Assembly: GCF_023273875.1 (NCBI RefSeq)
Contig: NZ_CP096882.1
Coordinates: 4,526,001-4,590,000, forward strand
Direction: 5' to 3'
Origin: Pseudarthrobacter sp. SSS035
GTDB lineage: Bacteria > Actinomycetota > Actinomycetes > Actinomycetales > Micrococcaceae
DNA: 64,000 nt
Positions 37,576 to 44,966 of the stretch are shown in pieces. Every line of letters begins with the position of its first letter. Position 1 is the stretch's first letter. The position numbers and the translations under genes are program-made. The notes under the pieces are model-generated. The model was not told where the DNA came from. It saw only the letters and a list, made by a program, of their open reading frames with translations, and made no database searches.

Positions 37576-38958
37576 TTACGCCGTGACCGGCAAGGATTCC
37601 TGGGCGACGGATTCCGCCTCGGCGAGGGCCTTGTCCATTACTTCCTTCCAGTACCCATGCTGGATCGGGTAGAGTCCCTCGTCTTCGGTGCGTACACCGG
37701 AGGCGATCACCCGCGACATGCCCAGCGCTGTGGCCTGCTCGTCAGGACCCGCAATTTCGTGGGTGGAGCCGCGCGTCATGTCGTTCCACGGCGCGGATGT
37801 GGCCCAGTAGGTCTTGTTGCAGGATCGGAACTCCTCGAGGTCGTCCGGCGTGGCCATGCCGGTTGCATTGAAGAAGTCCTCATATTGGCGGATGCGCTTT
37901 GAGCGGTTTTCCTGGGATTCACCCTTTGGCGCGATGCAATAGATGGTCACCTCGGTCTGGTCCGCTGAAATGGGACGGAAGTGACGGATCTGTGACGAGA
38001 ACTGATCCATGATGTACACGTTCGGGTACAGGCAGAGGTTGCGTGAGATGTTGATCATGAAGTTTGCCATCTCCTCGCCGTACTTTTCGACGAGCTCGTC
38101 GCGGCGGTCCCACAAGGGACGGTCCTGGGGGTTGGTCCACTCCTGCCACAGCAATAGGTGCCCGTGATCGTAGGAATAGAAACCGCCTTTAACCTTGCCC
38201 CACTTGCCGGCGTCCATGGCCTTGGTCTTGTTGGCGGAATCACCGGCGGTGCGGCGGGCCGTCGTCGCGGCGTAATTCCAGTGCACGGCGGTGACGTGGT
38301 AGCCGTCGGCGCCGTTTTCCGCCTGCACCTTCCAGTTGCCGTCGTAGGTGTAGGTGGACGATCCGCGCAGGACCTCGAGCCCCTCCGGGGACTGGTCCAC
38401 AATCGAATCGATGACCTTGGTGGCATCGCCCAGGTGCTCCTCCAGCGGGAGGACGTCAGCTTTCAATGAGCCGAACAGGAAGCCCCGGTAGGAGTCGAAC
38501 CGGGCCACCTTGGTGAGGTCGTGCGAGCCCTCCTTGTTGAAGGTCTCCGGGTAGCCGGCATTGCGGGAATCCTTGACCTTAAGGAGCTCTCCGGAGTTCT
38601 TGAACGTCCATCCATGGAAGGGACAGGTGAAGGTGGTCCTGTTATCGGTTTTGCGTCTGCACAGCATGGCGCCACGGTGGGAGCAGGCGTTGACGATGCA
38701 GTTGATTTTTTCCTCCTTGTCCCGGGTCAGGACGACGGGAGTCCGGCCAATGTATGTGGTGAAGTAGTCCCCCACGTTGGGGATCTGGGATTCATGGGCA
38801 AGGTAAACCCAGTTGCCCTCGAAGATGTGCTTCATCTCCAATTCAAAGATTTCCTGGTCCGTAAAGATTTCACGCTTCGCCCGGATAACGCCGTTCTCTC
38901 GATCGTCGACGACGGCGTCAGCCAGGACCCCACGGACACGTGTCAGATTCTCGGTCAT
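37576..38958 (-). CDS. benA: Benzoate 1,2-dioxygenase alpha subunit BenA
   Basis: 460 residues from ATG 38958 (AAGGAG 6-7 bases upstream); the longer frame to 39171 runs through the promoter. Rieske ligands C92/H94 and C112/H115 (CSHRGAMLC and CPFHGW); mononuclear iron site D218, H221, H226 in DGYHVTAVHW. Incorporates O2 into benzoate to give the cis-diol. First gene of the minus-strand benABCD-benR run, divergent from catA. Confidence 0.94.
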   Translation of the reverse strand: MTENLTRVRGVLADAVVDDRENGVIRAKREIFTDQEIFELEMKHIFEGNWVYLAHESQIPNVGDYFTTYIGRTPVVLTRDKEEKINCIVNACSHRGAMLCRRKTDNRTTFTCPFHGWTFKNSGELLKVKDSRNAGYPETFNKEGSHDLTKVARFDSYRGFLFGSLKADVLPLEEHLGDATKVIDSIVDQSPEGLEVLRGSSTYTYDGNWKVQAENGADGYHVTAVHWNYAATTARRTAGDSANKTKAMDAGKWGKVKGGFYSYDHGHLLLWQEWTNPQDRPLWDRRDELVEKYGEEMANFMINISRNLCLYPNVYIMDQFSSQIRHFRPISADQTEVTIYCIAPKGESQENRSKRIRQYEDFFNATGMATPDDLEEFRSCNKTYWATSAPWNDMTRGSTHEIAGPDEQATALGMSRVIASGVRTEDEGLYPIQHGYWKEVMDKALAEAESVAQESLPVTA

Positions 38959-39063
38959 GGTGTGCTCCTTCTTTGGAGAGGGTGCAGGTAGGCGGGCAGC
39001 GACTGTGCGGCCACACCTGAACCCCTCGGGCGGAATGAATGTGTCCCACCCAGTCTGCTGCAA

Positions 39064-39079
39064 GGTGACAGCGCTCACA
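39064..39079. promoter_or_regulatory. Candidate CRP/GlxR-type site
   Basis: GGTGACAGCGCTCACA fits GTGA-N6-TCAC, the pattern bound by CRP/GlxR proteins of actinobacteria. It lies ~105 bases upstream of the benA ATG, so cAMP-type catabolite control of benA is plausible. Confidence 0.5.
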
Positions 39080-39087
39080 TCAGGCAA

Positions 39088-39110
39088 AACCCTAGTACCG
39101 ACCAAGGGTT
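39088..39110. promoter_or_regulatory. Inverted repeat in the benA-catA intergenic region
   Basis: AACCCT-N11-AGGGTT, just downstream of the candidate benA -10 box. A possible site for BenR or another pathway regulator; inferred from symmetry and position. Confidence 0.4.
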
Positions 39111-39114
39111 CTTT

Positions 39115-39144
39115 TATGTACTCCAAGCGACATAATGCGTGCAA
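39115..39144 (-). promoter_or_regulatory. Candidate benA promoter
   Basis: On the minus strand, TTGCAC (39144-39139), 18 bases, then TACATA (39120-39115), a fair sigma-70-type match ~155 bases upstream of the benA start. On the plus strand, CATAAT at 39131-39136 could serve catA, so the promoters may overlap. Confidence 0.4.
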
Positions 39145-39244
39145 TATGAGTCCTTGTTTCGTCCTTATCACCTGACTAGCATGAGATGGACGTCACGCGA
39201 AGCCGGTGAACCTGCGGGTGCACAGCCCGCGGCCGGCGCGTTCA

Positions 39245-39268
39245 GGGAACGGGACATTTCCCGTTCCC
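39245..39268. promoter_or_regulatory. Perfect 10-bp stem-loop in the catA leader
   Basis: GGGAACGGGA-CATT-TCCCGTTCCC, ending 27 bases before the catA ATG and just upstream of its ribosome site (AGAGGAG). It could be an attenuator, an mRNA-stabilising hairpin or a repressor operator. There is no U-run behind it. Confidence 0.55.
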
Positions 39269-39295
39269 AATGCACAGAGGAGTGTGGAGATCACT

Positions 39296-40180
39296 ATGAC
39301 TGAGAACCAGTTGGACACCCGCCAGGAAAACGAGGGTACCGCTGTGGAGGCCGGTTCGAAGGCGACCGAGCGCTTCGCCGCTTCGGGCAAGCCCACGGGA
39401 GCGGGAGTACCCAAGGAGCGCGTGAGCTTGCTCGCCGGCGCCCTCATCAAAGCAGCTAACGACATCGTCGTCGAACACGAAGTCACCTACGAGGAGTACA
39501 ACGCCCTGAAAGCCTGGCTGATCAAGGTGGGCAACGATGGCGAGTGGCCGCTGTTCCTCGACGTGTGGCTAGAGCACACAGTGGAGGATGTCAACTCCCA
39601 GGACCGGCCCGGCACGAAAGGCACCATCGAGGGACCCTATTACGTCCCGAACTCGCCTGTGCTGGATTCCCCTGCCACGGTTGAGATGCGTGATGACGAA
39701 GATGGCGTTCCGTTGCAGTTCAGCGGCCGTTTCACCGACACCGACGGCAACCCGATCCAAGGTGCACAGCTGGAAATTTGGCATGCGGACTCGGCGGGCT
39801 TCTACTCCCAGTACGCCCCGGGTCTTCCGGACTGGCTGTTCCGCGCCAATGTGCAGGCCGACAGCAACGGACAATTCGTCCTCCACACCATGCGCCCGGC
39901 TCCGTACCAGATTCCCACTGATGGAGCCTGTGGGCAGCTGATCAGTGCTGCGGGCTGGCACGCCTGGCGCCCGGCCCACATTCACATTAAGGTCTCAGCG
40001 CCCGGCTATCAGCCTGTGACCCAACAGCTTTACTTCCCCGGCGACCCGCACAATGCGGACGACATCGCTTCGGCCGTCAAGCCGGAGCTGATGCTCAACA
40101 GCACACCGCGTACAGACGGCGCTGCCGGCGAAGAAGCCTCATATGACTACGTCCTCGCCAAAGTGGGACAGTCCAAATAG
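39296..40180 (+). CDS. catA: Catechol 1,2-dioxygenase CatA
   Basis: 294 residues from ATG 39296; the longer frame starts inside the leader hairpin region. Intradiol dioxygenase with the helical N-terminal linker and ferric ligands Tyr170 (GFYSQYAP), Tyr204 (APYQIP), His228 and His230 (RPAHIHIKV). Opens catechol to cis,cis-muconate. First of catA-catB-catC-benE on the plus strand, with a terminator-like hairpin before catB. Confidence 0.94.
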   Translation: MTENQLDTRQENEGTAVEAGSKATERFAASGKPTGAGVPKERVSLLAGALIKAANDIVVEHEVTYEEYNALKAWLIKVGNDGEWPLFLDVWLEHTVEDVNSQDRPGTKGTIEGPYYVPNSPVLDSPATVEMRDDEDGVPLQFSGRFTDTDGNPIQGAQLEIWHADSAGFYSQYAPGLPDWLFRANVQADSNGQFVLHTMRPAPYQIPTDGACGQLISAAGWHAWRPAHIHIKVSAPGYQPVTQQLYFPGDPHNADDIASAVKPELMLNSTPRTDGAAGEEASYDYVLAKVGQSK

Positions 40181-40222
40181 GAACTCCGTTGACATGGTCG
40201 GGTTCATGATTTCCGTCCAATG

Positions 40223-40255
40223 CGGTGCCCCAGGGCGGTGAGCCCTGGGGCACCG
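40223..40255 (+). terminator. Hairpin terminator after catA
   Basis: CGGTGCCCCAGGGC and GCCCTGGGGCACCG form a perfect 14-bp stem with a GGTGA loop, followed by TTCTT. It sits between catA and catB, so catB expression may be reduced relative to catA or use another promoter. Confidence 0.75.
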
Positions 40256-40306
40256 TTCTTCCCAGCACCAGTGGACTGCCTGACACAATCGAAAGGAACC
40301 GAGCCG

Positions 40307-41407
40307 TTGAAGATCGAGCGGATCGAAATGATCCCGTACTCCATCCCGTACACGCACCCTTTGAAGTTCGCCAGCGGCGAGGTGGCAAACGCTGACCACG
40401 TTCTTGTGCGTGTTTACACCGACGACGGCGTCATAGGAGTTGCGGACGCCCCTCCCCGTCCTTATACCTACGGCGAGACACAAGAGTCCATCGGGACGAT
40501 CATCGAGAAGACATTCGCCCCGCAACTGACCGGTCTCGAGATTTTCGACCGGGAGAAGATACATGCAGTGATGCGCCGGACCATTCACAACCAGGTAGCC
40601 AAGGGCGCCGTCGACATCGCAGTGTGGGACGCGATCGGCAAGACGCTCGGCACTCCCGTGCACAAGCTACTGGGTGGGTATACCGACCGAATGCGGGTCA
40701 GCCACATGCTCGGCTTCCGGCCGGCGCAGGAACTCCTCGAAGAGGCCCTGCGCTTCGGCGAGGAATACGGCATCACCACCTTCAAGCTGAAAGTGGGCCG
40801 TCGGCCGCTGTCACTGGACGTGGAGGCCTGCCACGTGTTGCGCGAGGGACTGGGCGAAGACGTGGAGCTATACCTTGACGCGAACCGCGGATGGACCGCG
40901 AACGAAGCCCTTGAGGTGCTGCGGAGGACTGAGGGGCTCGGGCTGACCATGCTCGAGGAACCGTGCGACGCCAAGGAAGCACTGAGCCGCCGCCGGCTGG
41001 TCGATAAATCGCCAATCCCGGTAGTGGGCGATGAATCCGTCCCCACGGCTGGGGACGCGTCCCGGGAACTGCTTTCCGGTGGCTGCAATGCCATCTGCAT
41101 CAAGACCGCCCGTTCCGGATTCACCGAGGCCACCGAGATATTGGGCCTGTGCACCGGGCTCGGCGTGGATGTGACCATGGGCAACCAGATCGACACCCAG
41201 ATCGGCTCCCTTGCGACTGTAACCTTTGGCGCCGCCCACGAGGCCACGAGCCGCCGGGCGGGGGAACTGTCGAACTTCCTCGATATGGCCGACGACCTGC
41301 TGGCCGATCCGCTCCGGATAATCGACGGAACGATCTCCGTGCGCGAGTTGCCGGGGGTCGGAGCAGAGATCGACGAGGACAAACTCGCGGCCTACCGCCT
41401 GTCCTAG
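40307..41407 (+). CDS. catB: Muconate cycloisomerase CatB
   Basis: 366 residues from TTG 40307 (AAAGGA about 9 bases upstream). Enolase-superfamily barrel: TFKLKVGRRP with the catalytic KxK, metal ligands in YLDANRGW, LEEPCD and VVGDESV. Lactonises cis,cis-muconate to muconolactone. The upstream frame to 40220 is translated terminator and not part of the gene. Confidence 0.92.
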   Translation: MKIERIEMIPYSIPYTHPLKFASGEVANADHVLVRVYTDDGVIGVADAPPRPYTYGETQESIGTIIEKTFAPQLTGLEIFDREKIHAVMRRTIHNQVAKGAVDIAVWDAIGKTLGTPVHKLLGGYTDRMRVSHMLGFRPAQELLEEALRFGEEYGITTFKLKVGRRPLSLDVEACHVLREGLGEDVELYLDANRGWTANEALEVLRRTEGLGLTMLEEPCDAKEALSRRRLVDKSPIPVVGDESVPTAGDASRELLSGGCNAICIKTARSGFTEATEILGLCTGLGVDVTMGNQIDTQIGSLATVTFGAAHEATSRRAGELSNFLDMADDLLADPLRIIDGTISVRELPGVGAEIDEDKLAAYRLS

Positions 41408-41431
41408 CCCAACCATCAAGGAGAAGAATAG

Positions 41432-41710
41432 ATGTTGTTTTTGGCCCGCATGGACGTGCACTTCCCAGCGCACCTCTCCGCTGAGGACGTCACCCGCATG
41501 CAGCGGTTGGAGATGGAGTATTCCCAGGCCCTGCAACAGGACGGCCGCCTTGCCTTCATCTGGCGGGTGGTCGGCGAGTACGCGAACTATTCGGTGTTCG
41601 ACGTCGGATCCAACGACGAGCTGCACCAGATCCTGAGCAGCTTCCCGATGTACCCCTTCATGAAAATTAAGGTCACACCGCTGGCCAAACATCCCAACTC
41701 CATCCGCTGA
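41432..41710 (+). CDS. catC: Muconolactone isomerase CatC
   Basis: 92 residues, the normal length. Typical start MLFLARMDVHFPAHLSAED and end FPMYPFMKIKVTPLAKHPN. Moves the double bond to give beta-ketoadipate enol-lactone. 24 bases after catB with AAGGAGAAG before the ATG. The next enzyme (PcaD/L) is not in the window. Confidence 0.94.
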   Translation: MLFLARMDVHFPAHLSAEDVTRMQRLEMEYSQALQQDGRLAFIWRVVGEYANYSVFDVGSNDELHQILSSFPMYPFMKIKVTPLAKHPNSIR

Positions 41711-41780
41711 GGAATCGTATCCACTGCGGCGGCCTTTGTGGTCACCAGGACCCCACCTCCGTCATCGCTCAGGAGACATC

Positions 41781-43064
41781 ATGCCCCGCTTCCAAAGGGC
41801 CGCGTCGGTGACCACCGGATCACGACCCCGCCCGGTCCACAGAGCCCAACCACTCTTCGAACGGCCCAAACTCCGTCCGGCAGGCATACGCGATATCCTG
41901 CGGGACATCGGCCCACACTACGCCTCGAACGGGGTCGTCGGACTGGCGTTCTCCGCATCCGGGCCGGTAGCGGTCACTCTTACCGTCGGCTCGCTCGGCG
42001 GACTGACAGAGGCCCAGCTCGCATCCTGGGTCTTCGCTATTTTCCTCTCCGCCGGCGCGGCGACCCTGGTCATGTCGCTGATCTATCGCCAGCCGTTGGG
42101 CTTCGCCTGGTCCATCCCAGGGACCGTGCTGTTGGGGCCGTCGCTGCAGCATCTGTCGTTTCCTGAGGTGGTAGGGGCGTTCTTCTCCGCCGGAGTGCTG
42201 ATTCTCGCCCTCGGTTTATCCGGGGTGGTGCGTCCAATCATGGCCGCGATTCCCGTTCCGATCGTCATGGCCATGGTTGCCGCCGTGTTCCTGCGGTTCG
42301 GGACGGACATCGTCTCCTCCACACGGGCCGACCCCGCCGTAGCGGCACCCATGGTGGTGGCGTTCCTTGTTCTCACCGCCGTGCCCTCCCTGGGCCGACG
42401 CCTCCCTCCGGTACTGGGTAGTTTGGCGGCAGGCGTCGTCGCCGTCGTGCTCAGTGGCCGGTTCGCGATGTCCCAGGGCGGACCGATCCTGGCCATGCCC
42501 GTGTTCACAGCCCCCGCGCTCACTTGGGCCGCACAACTGGAACTGGTGATCCCGTTGGCACTCACGGTCCTGGTGGTACAGAACGGACAAGGCGCAGCTG
42601 TGCTCCGGGCCGCAGGACACCAGCCTCCGATCAATGCCTTCGCGATGAGCTCGGGCGTCTTCTCACTGGTCAACGCCACACTCGGCGGTGTGTCCGCCTG
42701 TGTCACTGGACCCACCAACGCCTTGTTGACCGCCTCCGGACAGAAAACCCGCCAGTACACGGCCGCGGTGGTCTATGCACTGCTATCCCTGCTGTGCGCT
42801 TTGCTGGCACCAATGCTCACCCGCCTCATGCTGGCCACGCCCGAAGCTTTCGTTCTGGCCCTGGGGGGAATCGCCATGCTGCGTGCGCTCCAACAGGCCT
42901 TCGTGACCGCTTTTGCCACGAACTTCACCCTGGGAGCTTTAGTGACTTTCGTCGTAACCATCTCCGGCCTGGATCTCTTCAACATCCATGCGGCGTTCTG
43001 GGGTGTGGTCATTGGCTACGCCTTGTCCCGACTGCTTGAGCGACAGGACCACGCTGCGACCTGA
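41781..43064 (+). CDS. benE: Benzoate/H+ symporter BenE
   Basis: 427 residues from ATG 41781 (AGGAGA 6 bases upstream); the longer frame to 41736 lacks a site. About twelve helices, with the SASGPVAVTLTVGSLGGLTE and PIPIVMAMVAAVFLRFG segments of the BenE family. Second benzoate importer beside BenK. Last gene of the cat operon, before the repeat block. Confidence 0.88.
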   Translation: MPRFQRAASVTTGSRPRPVHRAQPLFERPKLRPAGIRDILRDIGPHYASNGVVGLAFSASGPVAVTLTVGSLGGLTEAQLASWVFAIFLSAGAATLVMSLIYRQPLGFAWSIPGTVLLGPSLQHLSFPEVVGAFFSAGVLILALGLSGVVRPIMAAIPVPIVMAMVAAVFLRFGTDIVSSTRADPAVAAPMVVAFLVLTAVPSLGRRLPPVLGSLAAGVVAVVLSGRFAMSQGGPILAMPVFTAPALTWAAQLELVIPLALTVLVVQNGQGAAVLRAAGHQPPINAFAMSSGVFSLVNATLGGVSACVTGPTNALLTASGQKTRQYTAAVVYALLSLLCALLAPMLTRLMLATPEAFVLALGGIAMLRALQQAFVTAFATNFTLGALVTFVVTISGLDLFNIHAAFWGVVIGYALSRLLERQDHAAT

Positions 43065-43826
43065 CGCTGCCATACAACCCGCTGGACCTCTCGGTCCATC
43101 AACGCAAACACGCTGTGATCGCCCATGTACTCCAGCCACATGGCCCTTGAAGCTGCGGAGGGCGCTGAGCTGTCGTAACTACCAGGTCGGCTACGATGCG
43201 AAACCGCCAGTACTGGTGGGCCTAGCCAACTCCGCCAAAACCCAGACCGGCAGGGGATGCCAACAACCGACGCAGCCCAGGACGCCTGGACGCCGGTGGC
43301 GGCAAAGGACAAATCGAAGATGCCATGTGCCCGCGGCCCGAGGCGAAAGCGCGCGAACCCGCCCATCTTCGTGATGCGGTTAGTGAGGTGGCGTGAAGAC
43401 AACGCATGGCATGTCCCCGCGTCTTCGGAAATTTCTACACACGCTGGGTGTGAAACGCCCCTGAACTGCGAATACACCGTGTAAAGAGTGGGCTCCGGTC
43501 ACACTCGCCTTGAGCCACTGACCCGCAAGCCGTTCCATCCGTGCTACTTCCCTCGCCGGCGCCACGCCAGACGGCCGCACTCGAGTTTCCCCGCAGGTCA
43601 TGTCAGAAACCACGCCGCGGCGCATGAATTGATGTCATCGGAAATGGGCGAGGAGCGGAAAGGACTAAAGAGATGGCCCCCGGACAACCAACATAAACGG
43701 AGATGATGGACACCAATCTTGGCCGCGGGTCATGTCACCCGGACCGCCCGGCCACATGAACTGGCATCAACCGAAAAGTTCGCAGGAAGGGGCGAGATGC
43801 AGGCCGAACAGCCACCCGTTTTCAGG

Positions 43827-43845
43827 GTGTGGACAGTGTCCACGC
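43827..43845. repeat. 19-bp dyad, copy 5
   Basis: GTGTGGACA-G-TGTCCACGC followed by CCCCTTT, identical to the 19295 copy including its single arm mismatch. Confidence 0.72.
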
Positions 43846-44018
43846 CCCTTTGGTCGGACAAACGGCCACATTCCCGCTCCCCCAGAATCCAAGATGGAGC
43901 GAAAATAACGAAAGGATCCCAAGAAATCTCATCCAGGTTATGTCGTCAGCGCAACCGCGGGACATGAATAGGTGACAGACCAACTACGGCCGCCACATCA
44001 ACCGGAAAGGAGACGCAA

Positions 44019-44066
44019 ATGCCCCCACATCCCAACAAACGGAGGGCCTGCTCGCCAGGGTCCTGA
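44019..44066 (+). CDS. 15-residue reading frame in repeat copy B
   Basis: MPPHPNKRRACSPGS with AAAGGAG upstream, the counterpart of 19489-19536. Of four base differences three change residues, so there is no sign of protein-level selection from two copies alone. Confidence 0.28.
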   Translation: MPPHPNKRRACSPGS

Positions 44067-44193
44067 GCCCGCCACCCACACAATTTCATAGGCGCGCGCG
44101 GCGCCGGGCACAGTCACGCGGCCGGTCGCAGAAGACCCGTGGAAGCTAAATGTACACACATCAGAAGTAAAAAACGCCTCTGACGTGGGAAAA

Positions 44194-44214
44194 CGTGCCC
44201 GAGGTGGGACTCGA
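44194..44214 (-). other. tRNA-Leu-like 3' fragment, copy 3
   Basis: Minus strand GTTCGAGTCCCACCTCGGGCA, identical over this part to the 19664 copy, with the same unpaired AATGCA before the T-loop. The terminator stem seen in copy 1 is degraded here. Confidence 0.6.
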
Positions 44215-44308
44215 ACTGCATTCCGGGCCTTGCAAACACTGGGCTCCCGCGGAAACATATGGAATCCGGCCCGCTCCGACCGATGTACGGCCCGATCCGA
44301 GGCCGAAA

Positions 44309-44327
44309 GTGTGGACATTGTCCACAC
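44309..44327. repeat. 19-bp dyad, copy 6
   Basis: Perfect GTGTGGACA-T-TGTCCACAC followed by CCCCTCTTTTTT on the plus strand. This copy alone would pass as a rho-independent terminator hairpin. Confidence 0.75.
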
Positions 44328-44584
44328 CCCTCTTTTTTGCCCTGCGGCAGCAACGCCGAACCGGACAAGGACACCCGCGACATCGGATTACTCCTTCCGT
44401 CTCCTAATCCGAGAACGCGGGGGCGGGGCGACAGACTTCGAGCAGATCAACGTTTTTGCCTGCTGCAAGGATCGTCATCGCTGCAGTCACCTCAAATAGT
44501 TCAATCCGTAGCGAACCCGCTCAATACGGGCAGTCGGCCGTCGCGTCGTGGATTTCCCCGCAGGCAGCCAGGACGTGCAGCTGC

Positions 44585-44806
44585 CTAGTGCCACCAGTCG
44601 TCGCGCTCTTTTGTTTGGCCGTAGGGGACCGCTTCACTGAGAGCGACTGTGAACTTTGCTTTGCTGTGGCGGGTCACGAGAATCCCGTGGCGCTTGGATG
44701 ACAGCGCACTGGGCAAGGCGAACGCTACAGCGGCATCGAGCTGTCGATCCATGCTCGCTCGATCCGTGATGGTGAGAGTCATTGAAAACATGGTTTCAGA
44801 AGTCAT
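44585..44806 (-). CDS. Small hypothetical protein
   Basis: 73 residues from ATG 44806 with GAAGG upstream; the longer frame to 45022 crosses the terminator and is rejected. MTLTITDRASMDRQLDAAVAF then a helix and a RHGILVTRHSKAKFTVALSE strand-rich part. No family recognised; cytoplasmic, mixed alpha/beta. Confidence 0.55.
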   Translation of the reverse strand: MTSETMFSMTLTITDRASMDRQLDAAVAFALPSALSSKRHGILVTRHSKAKFTVALSEAVPYGQTKERDDWWH

Positions 44807-44901
44807 TGTTAAGAAGCCTTCGTTTCCCGCGGCGGAGTGCCGGGAAGGGATGAGAATTTGTACGCGGGCTGACTGTGGCGAGTCCGTTCGGGAATGCTGA
44901 G

Positions 44902-44940
44902 AGTTCAGGTCCCTTGAGTTTTTCTCAAGGGACCTGAACT
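44902..44940. terminator. Bidirectional terminator, perfect 17-bp stem
   Basis: AGTTCAGGTCCCTTGAG and CTCAAGGGACCTGAACT with a TTTTT loop. It follows the permease stop on the minus strand (26 bases) and insulates it from the small gene beyond. Confidence 0.85.
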
Positions 44941-44966
44941 GCATATTGCTATGTGCCAGGGACGGA

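Larger units (their letters stand above)
43420..44327. repeat. Long interspersed direct repeat, copy B
   Basis: Same orientation and internal order as 18861-19793, about 24.5 kb apart: 'tgaaacgcccctga' block, CATG-dyad units at 43593, 43725 and 43933, dyads at 43827-43845 and 44309-44327, the 15-codon frame at 44019, the 'cacacaatttcataggcgcg' block and a tRNA-like fragment at 44194. It borders the catabolic block on the right. Confidence 0.85.
43065..44584. other. 1.5-kb gene-free stretch holding repeat copy B
   Basis: 43065-43400 has no recognised gene; two small stems (TGGACC/GGTCCA near 43083 and GCCATGT/ACATGGC near 43120) might end the cat transcript. 43420-44327 is the long repeat. 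44330-44584 shows nothing further. Confidence 0.5.

Noticed and set aside
19664..44214. Intact tRNA genes at the three tRNA-like fragments
   Set aside because: Only the T-loop and 3' acceptor are present; the 5' T-stem does not pair and no anticodon arm can be folded.
18861..44327. Composite transposon explanation for the direct repeats
   Set aside because: Neither repeat has a transposase or terminal inverted repeats; the only clear IS is at 61.5 kb.
932..44327. CRISPR array or parS sites as explanation of the dyads
   Set aside because: Spacing is irregular over tens of kilobases with no spacers or cas genes, and the sequence does not match the parS consensus.
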